Positions 36,131 through 64,000 of a stretch of DNA of 64,000 nt are shown one piece after another (position 1 is the stretch's first letter; the number at the start of each line of letters is the position of its first letter). Source of the DNA: Pterobdella sp. o SKG-2022 (lineage: Eukaryota; Annelida; Clitellata; Hirudinida; Piscicolidae); NCBI GenBank assembly GCA_964035795.1, contig OZ038323.1, forward strand, positions 1,535,172-1,599,171, written 5' to 3'. Made by a program: the position numbers and the translations under genes. The notes under the pieces were generated by a model. It had not been told where the DNA came from, did no database searches, and saw only the letters and a list, made by a program, of their open reading frames with translations.

Positions 36131-38040
36131 CATACATACATACATATACATATACACACTGAGACGCGTACAGATGTGCAGATTGGGTTAATTTATTTTA
36201 CCATTCTTTTATCATTAACTGCTAATCCTTAACACTGTCATCATCGTTCACCTCATCTTCATCATCATCATCACCTTTTACCTCACCACCATCCTTCTTA
36301 ATGTTCATTGCAAGCATCATCAGCATCGCGTTTATGATAGCAAATGAGGAGTGTAATAAGCACTGTTGGCGTGTGAGGCGCCAATTTCGAAATTAAAAGC
36401 GAGTTTAAATGAATAAAATTTCATACTTTCGTCCGCCCTTTTGTAAATATGGCGGTCGCATTGGGTGCGTTTCCATAGAGACGTGCCCTCATTTGGTTGG
36501 TTAACACTACACTACCACTCACAACTAACGATATGTTCTCATCATCTATTGCAAATTCTTTATAATTGAAAACTTCAATAAATGGTCAATGCTTACTTGC
36601 TTCTTCTGCTCTGAAACAAGAATCTATTGGTTGCCGAGGTTTGCGTTCAAACAAATAATTTTTTCGACCAATCTTTTAATTTTTGTACAACTATATTATA
36701 CAAGCAGAAAAATATCAAATTCATAAAAAAGTTTGGAATAAAACCCTGGAACTTATCAAAAATGTGTATTCGACGTATCTCGTTTTGAAGAGAATCCAAA
36801 AAACTTCATAGTTGAAAAGTGGGACACTCCATCAATTTTTCTTTTTTGAAGTTAATTCAAAGTTTTATATGTTAGTTTTTTATTTCGTCAATTTCTTGCT
36901 TATGAGACCTCTGCTTCTATTTAAGCTCTTCTCATAGCCACGTTACCACTGAAAAGGATAAAGAAAAGAAAAATAAACATCTTCAGTTGTCTCATCATCT
37001 TTATTTATGTGTATTTGGTCCACTGAACTACCTACGATCTAGAAGAATTTTATATTATCACTCACTTTTGATCTAGACCAAAATTATTTTTAAAAATTTT
37101 GAATAATTCAAAAATGAAGGAATATTCCATTATGGCTCCTTTCACATAAGTATTTCGTGATTTACGCAAGACTGAAGCTCTTCGGTGTTTGGGCCAGCAA
37201 TACAATCTCAATATCAAAAACTTTTCTTCATCGGAGTGTGATGTTCCATTTGTATGATTCCATGTGGTCGCTTTTTTTGTGCAGTTTTTGAGGTGATTGT
37301 GAGCTTTTTATTGTGTAGGAAGTTGTGTAAGTTAATTAGTGATGTATTTTCATCATGTTCTGCAAAATTTCTGAGAGGTTGGGTGCAAGCAACAATCCAC
37401 GTTTGAATGTTCAGTTTTATCGTTTGAAACCCCTTCATAAGGGTATTTAATGAATTATTTTTCATAAATTTTTCAAATTTGTTTGAATTCAATTTATTCT
37501 TTTTTCACAACGTCCAAACTACCAATAACATACCCTTTATAACGTCTGTAGCATCATTCGAAGGCTTGGAGAATGAAGTTTTGAAGTTCTTAGAGAATAT
37601 ATAATAGATAAATGAACATTTAACTTGATAAAAAAGAGTTTACCAGAGATCAGCGTAAGCACAAAAATGGGAAAATAAAAAAGTTGAGATTGATAAGATG
37701 ATCGTAGGCCAGCATGCTTAAAAGTTAGTGAGGGTTGGAAAGATAGGAAAGAGAATCAGGAAATTAAATTTGAAAATTTTAGAAAAGATTTTTTTAATGA
37801 CGAGCGTGTGAAGGAAGAGCTAAAAGGAATGGGTGGTGTAGGATAAATTAGGAGTATAAGGAACTAGACGAGCAGCAGAATTGACAACTTTAGTGAAAAG
37901 AAGAGTGGATTTAGGAAGTTTATTGATAACAAATACATTACTCAAAACGAGAAAATAGAGAAAAAAAAAATTTTGATAACATTTACGATACAACAGAACT
38001 GTAGATGGGAAAAGATCTGGTCTAGGGTTTAACATTGAAA
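35480..38040. other. G alpha s 3' UTR and intergenic DNA
   Basis: After the stop at 35479 I see candidate AATAAA signals near 36410 and 36577-36582 and a CA/TA microsatellite at about 36080-36155. Open frames on the minus strand at 37214-38089 have no recognisable family. No gene is supported. Confidence 0.4.
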
Positions 38041-38043
38041 AGC

Positions 38044-38296
38044 ACTTAGCGTTTAGGCCTGCTACCTTTTTAGGGTACAATCTAAACAACTTTTCCCAGT
38101 CCTTAATTCTTTGAGGTTTATAACTTTATCTAATCAAGATAATTTTTTGGTGGAGCCCACACTGACTGTTTCATCAGTCTGCTCATATCAGGCTAGGTTC
38201 CTAAAACAAAATATTTATAAGCTTAGAAAACATCTTGAAACTGACAGCCTGATGATGAAGATAGGGTAAGTTCCTAACCTAAATGGCGAAACAAAA
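38044..38296 (+). mobile_element. SINE-like dispersed repeat, copy 2
   Basis: Second copy of the repeat at 30741-31020. It keeps TTAGCGTTTAGGCCTGCTA, CTGTTTCATCAGTCTGCTCA, CAGGCTAGGTTCCTAA and CCTGATGATGAAGATAGGGT, and lacks parts of the inner inverted repeat. Intergenic. Confidence 0.65.
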
Positions 38297-38672
38297 GAAC
38301 TAAAACAAAAATGATTGGTATTTTTAAAACACCAACGAAAAAAAATTTATTCTCATAAAATATAAGCATAACTAACACTGTTTCACAGAATGTCTATGAG
38401 ATGTTGCAAGACGTGAATAAAATAGATTTGAGGATTTAATTCTACCTTATTTTTTAACAGTTTTATCAGCTTTTATTGAATTTCTTGAAGAGGTTATTGG
38501 ACGTGAATGCAATGCAACTGAATAAGATTATCACTTCAAATGGGATTGAAACAAGACTGAATGACTGATGCGGTTAGTGTGACCATCACACAGGCATCCT
38601 GGTTTTATCAACCACAGCCCACAACTCTCGAACAACCTCAAACACAGGCGGTATGGAAGGAGTGGTACTGAC

Positions 38673-40688
38673 CTTGTGAGAACTGGAACCTGATGCATCT
38701 CTGTAGCACTCTTCGACTCCTCACCACTCTCACCTCTATATGGCTGCTTGTTGTGTCTTGTGTGGACTTTTTCTGAGATTCTTCATTGTCTTTTTGATCT
38801 ATATTAAATTCTCCATCAGAACCATTATTGTTGCTTATATGATTATCCTTAATATCACAGTCACCAAAATCCATTTTATCACACCCAAAATGTCCACAAA
38901 CCCCCTCATCTTCATGCAACACCATCACATCATCACATCTCCTCTCATCCATTTTATCAACTTTAATTTCATCATCATTATCATCATTGTTTGCATAGTC
39001 AGTGGAGCCTGTAGTGATGTGAGATTATAATGAGAGGCTACATTGCACAATCAACCCCTACCACCCCATCACATACATTCCTACCATGAAACAACCACCC
39101 CCCTCCTCACGGATCAAGTAATAGCTTTTGAAAGTTTTACAGCATGACGTCACAACATCATTTCTTGCAGAGTGCACTGCCACCAACACACCACCCAATC
39201 TGTGGTACATGGTGGTTGGTGACATAAGAAGAACATGCAAATAACAAATGCAATACAATGGGAAACAAGTAATAATCTAGCTATCTACTTCTTTTTCTAA
39301 CTATCAACTTATCTATCTACTCAAATATCAACTTATTTATCTACCAAACTATCAACTTATCTATCTACTAAACTATCAACTTATCTATCTACCAAGCTAT
39401 CAACTTATCTATTGTGCCCTTCATCAACTTATCCATCTATCTACCCCTATATCTAGCTACTCTGTTAAGCAGAACAGTACTGACAAGTTCTTTGAGACCT
39501 CCCTGAGAAGAGCAAGCACCTTACATGCAGTCACATGCATCTCATCTGCCTGGAAGTCAGTAATATCAACATGATTTTAATATGGGTGGTTGATTGAATG
39601 AGATTTGATAATGATTGTATGTTTAACTGCACAACTATGGGATTATAAAGACATTAAAGAATATTAATAATCCTTGAGATGCTTAAAAATCATTACATTG
39701 ATTGGAACAAAAATCTGTGGAATATAAGATACAGATAGGAGAATATATGAAATAATGGAGCTCATCAAATTGATGAAAAGTTAACATCAGTTTATGATGT
39801 GTGGTCATTTTGAAGCACTCATAAACTATTATAAACTCAAAAAACATTAGATATATCAAAAAAAACACTTTGCTTTGAATAAATTAACAGACATTTCTTT
39901 GATAAGTATTTATTAAGCATTTTAAAAAATATTGATATTTATGGTACTAATGAGACGATTAATAAACATAATAACAACAAGAATAGTTATAATACATTGA
40001 GCTGGTAGAGGAAGTGGGTGATGTTGATGATGATGTTGTGGGACATTACATCCAACAACACACCAATCAGCTCTTCAAGCTTATCCAAAGTCCTTGTGTG
40101 TTGTTGTGGTTGATACAATATAATAATTATAATCAGATGGGTTTTGGTAACTTTCTATTATATTTGATTATGTTGCTAATTAGTGATAATATATATTTTT
40201 ATAAACTTATTATGGTTTTTGTTGCATTGGAAGCTTTTTTTTATACCATGTAATTAATGAGATCAACTTTGAGTAAATTGAAAATTATGTACTATTTCAT
40301 AAAGAATTCAATGCAATACATAATGGTAATAAGGTCTGAGTTGAGAATGTTGATCTGGGAAATGAGAAGTGTGGGCAGAGAAGAGGGTAGTGGTGGTGAT
40401 GTTATAATCAATGAGGTCTCATAGTGGTCTGCAAGTGTTGATGATGCTTGGAACATCATGTCCGTCAACAACCTTACGTCAACAACCTTACAAAATTGAG
40501 AATGGAAATCCAAAAAAATTTTCAATAAATGTGATGAAATTTTCCCTTAACTAAAGTATCATATAGTGATCAAATCTAAATATAAAAATAAATTTTCTTG
40601 TGAAACGAATTGCACCGTTGGTCGTTGCAGAGGAAGAGTGATATGGAGTCATTCACGATTAGATCATGCTGTTCTCCTTCTAATAGTT
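38673..40688 (-). CDS. Unrecognised gene on the minus strand, at least five exons
   Basis: Reading the minus strand, exons are 40688-40616, 40472-40320, 40092-39996, 39549-39485 and 39199-39085. All have GT-AG borders and matching phases, giving about 170 aa without a stop. The translation is Leu-rich and looks helical: NDSISLFLCNDQRLLTDMM, TLDKLEELIGVLLDVMSHN, ACKVLALLREVSKNLLGGVL, then SCCKTFKSYYLIREEGGG. A further exon, 39008-38673, is acidic (STDYANNDDNDDEIKV, ending RCIRFQF) with a good donor. It needs an alternative donor for the exon before it. Both ends of the gene are missing. A HEAT/ARM-like solenoid is possible, but I recognise no family. It lies antisense between G alpha s and the CARP gene. 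Confidence 0.55.
39290..39450 (+). repeat. Roughly 25-bp minisatellite (CTATCAACTTATCTATCTAC)
   Basis: Several imperfect tandem copies, each with a two- to five-base linker, next to an exon of the minus-strand gene. Confidence 0.8.
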
Positions 40689-40699
40689 CTTTTGGAAAA

Positions 40700-43600
40700 A
40701 TGTATTTTAACATTGGGAAGTTTAGACTTTTGAAAAAATTAAATATATTTATGAACTGTTATTAAACTTTTAAACTTTTTTTGCGCCACTAGCTAAAAGT
40801 GAATCAGGCTTGTACTTTGAAAATTTAATTATCATTTCAAACAAATTCTATTCATGATTACTTTTCATGCTTTGAAAAATACTGAAGAAAAATAAAATTC
40901 TCAAATTCAATTTCAGAGTATTTGAACAGATGCTGTTAGTTCAACTCACGAAAGACTTGGGGACATTGTGAAAACAGGAAAAATAATGTTCCATGCTGAA
41001 TAACAAAAGCGAATGTGTGTTAAGTGTTGTTTATATGCTTTATCAACACAACTTCTTAATTATCCTTTTCATGTTGTTGTTCAGTTTTAAATCTTATAAT
41101 ATGTAGATTCTAAAAAGATTTTCGAAATTATGTTTCTACAAAAAACCATAAACCAATCACGAGGTACTGAATAAACTAATTTTCCAATGTTGGATTAAGT
41201 TGTTCTGTGCATGTTTCGATCCCACCTTTAATAAAATATTAAGCAAGAAGCCATTTTTTGATGAGTTGAGCTAAAGTTCAATAAAATCTATAAAAAATGC
41301 AGAGTGTATGATGAAGTAAGAAGGCCGCAGAGCTCCAAAGTACGGGTCTTTCAACTCGTTCTGCGAGGTTTATGGGCTTTCTAGCATACCTAAAACGCTA
41401 TAAAAAATATAAAAAACAAGCATTAAATTCAAAATTCGTCCAAATACTTCAAAAGTGGCTCAGAAGTAATTTTACTGTTGGCATGGTATACAGGCAAGTA
41501 ATTGCAAGGAAAATTTTCGAACAATGTATCAATTTCCACCATAGTTTAAGTTTTGATAGAAAAGCTTTGGTTAGTTTTTGATAAATATGCATTCATTTTG
41601 AAAATTTTTCAAAATAATTATGGAGCTACACTGAATGTTGGATGTGAGCCTGCAGAAGCTTCAAACTTTGAAATGTAGTCAAACGAACTGGATAAATCAA
41701 TGTACTGTTCTCTTCTAGAAATGTTCAAAGCAACCAAGGTCGAATTGTATAACAGGTTTTGTTAAAACTGTTCTTTTGTATTTCTGTGAAACATAGACCA
41801 CATATAGCTAGCATTTAATACAACTTCCTTGATTTTACACATTGCCTGTCTCAGATTGTAGGTGTGCATTAGAAAAAAAATATCATAAAAATTAGTGGCC
41901 ACTATTTGCGGCTTAGAAACGCCGATAACTAGCTGCAGACTGAAGCGGAGAAGCTCTTTTGAGTTTATAAAATGATTTGATCCAAAACCACTTCTACAGC
42001 TTGCTAACAGTAAACGACTAGCACAGAAACCAAAGAGGTGATTCAAAGATTGTTCGGAAACAATTTGGATGATCCATGGGAGTTTCAAGCTGTAACTTCA
42101 TCAGAAGGAAAGTTGAGGGATATATAAGCTAGTTTGAAACATGAGGTTTAAAAAGGAACAGATTAAAATGGAAATTTTATTCGGCTGTCTGTACTGTCCA
42201 TTCAAACTGTTTATCCAGATGATTAGTACAGTGAGTCAAACCAGAACCATGTATGAACCAACCTAGTGAAAGTTTGTGAAACTTACAATGGAGGTGGTTC
42301 GAATGAGGAAGGTGGCTTGAAAAGAAATAGGAAATAACGTTCTATTCCAGCAAAACAATCTTTTGCCAGCGGTTTTCTTATTTTTCTAAAACGTGGTATA
42401 GCATAATAATTTTTCACTGAAGTGGAGTCACTTGTGCAGCTCACCAATGGAAGATATGCAACACAACGATAATGAACTTGGTCACGAGTTCGCGGACTTC
42501 ACTCATGCACGTTGGTATGTATGTATGAATATGACACAGTTGTATATTAATAAGGATGAGTGGAGAAAAGTGAGAGCTGTGAGAAGTGATAAGATTTGAT
42601 TTTCAAGGGGATTAAGAAACAGTAAATATTGTTTGGTTGTGTTTTTGTTGCTCTTCATAATATGATGTCATCACCACGGCAAGTTTTTATCTTTGGATGT
42701 TTTCCGTGTGAGATTCAAAAAATTATATTTTGAATATATTTTTATTCCATTTTATTAATATTTTATATTTTAACGAAATATTAATTCAATCGTTAAAATA
42801 GTTATGAAATAAAGCGGGCAAATAGAATTATTGGGCTAATTTAGACAACAATGAAGTGATGTAATAATGATAAGGGAAATAACAATAAAAACAGCAAAAA
42901 AAATAAGATATAAAAATTAAAAGAAAAATAATAATAAGAATAATTGAAAAGTTAATGGCGCATTTTGTGTGGATTCTTCCATCTCAAACATCAAATAGTA
43001 TCATAAAATATAATCATAAAAAAATATCATAATAATAAAAATAATTATCTTCCTTATTATCCTCATTGTTACTGAAGCATATTAAGCTACGATGCATCAA
43101 CCTGGAATTGTTAACAGGTTCCTGTTAAAACTTTTGATATTATTAAAGACAGCTTGATTGGATAGTATTTTAAATAAAAAATGGACATAAATAAAAAAAT
43201 GGATAAAAAATAAAAACAGAAAAAAAAACAAAATTTACAATAATAATAACAACAAAATGAAAAGAGTCAGAAAAACAAGAAAAATAATAGTAATAATTAT
43301 TAATAAGAGAGGTAACAAAAATAATATTGGCAAAGACAAGGATAAGGAATGAAACTCAAATCGTTATTAATAACCGCACCAGTCACCTTTCCGTCTCATT
43401 AAAATATGTATGCTAACTTTCTTGTGTCCTGTTTTTATTCTATTAATATCTTTATTTTATTATTACTTTTTCTGTTATTGTTCTATTATTATCTTCATTT
43501 CATGCTCACTATTTTTATTTATCATATTATTATTATTGTTGTTGCTGATAATTATTGTCGTATATTGAGGCAATATTAAAATTAATAGAATATAAAATCT

Positions 43601-43780
43601 TGAGAATATGGAGGACTTTGTTAGGAAGTTCTCTGTTTCAATAGCCCACACCCCTTCTCATGACTTTGCCCTATTTCCTTCACAGTCCACCCCCATGGTC
43701 TCCTCTAAATTGGTTCTTCATTGTGGATCAATATCACATTGTTGTTTTTATCAATGGTGTTTATCATAATGATGTTCCAT
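40700..43780. other. No gene recognised
   Basis: AT-rich sequence upstream of the minus-strand gene and of the CARP signal-peptide exon. A moderately long minus open frame (41762-42088) has no family I recognise. It could hide a decayed transposon or 5' exons of either gene. Confidence 0.4.
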
Positions 43781-43801
43781 TGCAGGATTTTTGGATTCTC
43801 C

Positions 43802-64000
<20,199 letters not shown>

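Noticed and set aside
38390..38569. Plus-strand exons reading NVYEMLQDVNKIDLR and FYQLLLNFLKRLLDVNAMQL
   Set aside because: Acceptors look fair, but the first has no donor and there is no partner gene on this strand; kept out as unsupported, though the two pieces resemble each other slightly.
41762..42088. Minus-strand 108-codon open frame as a gene
   Set aside because: No family resemblance, no splice context and no neighbouring exon in phase.

Overview
This window looks like AT-rich nuclear DNA of an invertebrate animal. The evidence is spliced genes with GT-AG introns, abundant non-LTR retrotransposons of several families, a Tc1-like DNA transposon, tRNA-derived SINEs and very many microsatellites. 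I do not assign a phylum; the protein fragments would suit a spiralian, but that is a guess.

I rebuilt five host genes by eye from exon homology plus agreement of splice phase. Four are on the plus strand: an actin maturation protease (ACTMAP-like, 6461-12916, 8 exons, 387 aa); an ankyrin-repeat SOCS-box protein (13144-19646, 13 exons, about 592 aa) starting 227 bases after it; a complete stimulatory G protein alpha subunit (25668-35479, 14 coding exons, 372 aa); and the 5' part of a secreted carbonic anhydrase-related protein (43802 to the window end, 6 exons seen) that lacks two of the three zinc ligands. The fifth is a minus-strand gene at 38673-40688 that I do not recognise; five of its exons join in one consistent phase.

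Mobile DNA fills the introns and gaps. One LINE family carries a PHD-like finger after its reverse transcriptase (9466-12760, in the last ACTMAP intron; fragments near 2.2-3.1 kb and 5.9-6.2 kb). A second LINE has two C-terminal zinc fingers and sits in GT-rich DNA (56050-59835, with an internally deleted copy at 62240-63835), both in one CARP intron. CR1/L2-like pieces lie at 45.6-47.1, 48.2-48.6 and 51.7-52.0 kb; those at 47.1 and 48.2 kb have TAA-rich tails. A 1.6 kb Tc1-like element has split another LINE at 3.5-5.1 kb.

The most interesting theme is how closely simple repeats are tied to splicing: donors embedded in GT runs, acceptors in CA runs, one G alpha s intron built almost wholly of TACC and readable in frame, and exons enclosed by complementary low-complexity repeats that could loop them out. 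All of this comes from reading the sequence; no searches or folding were run.
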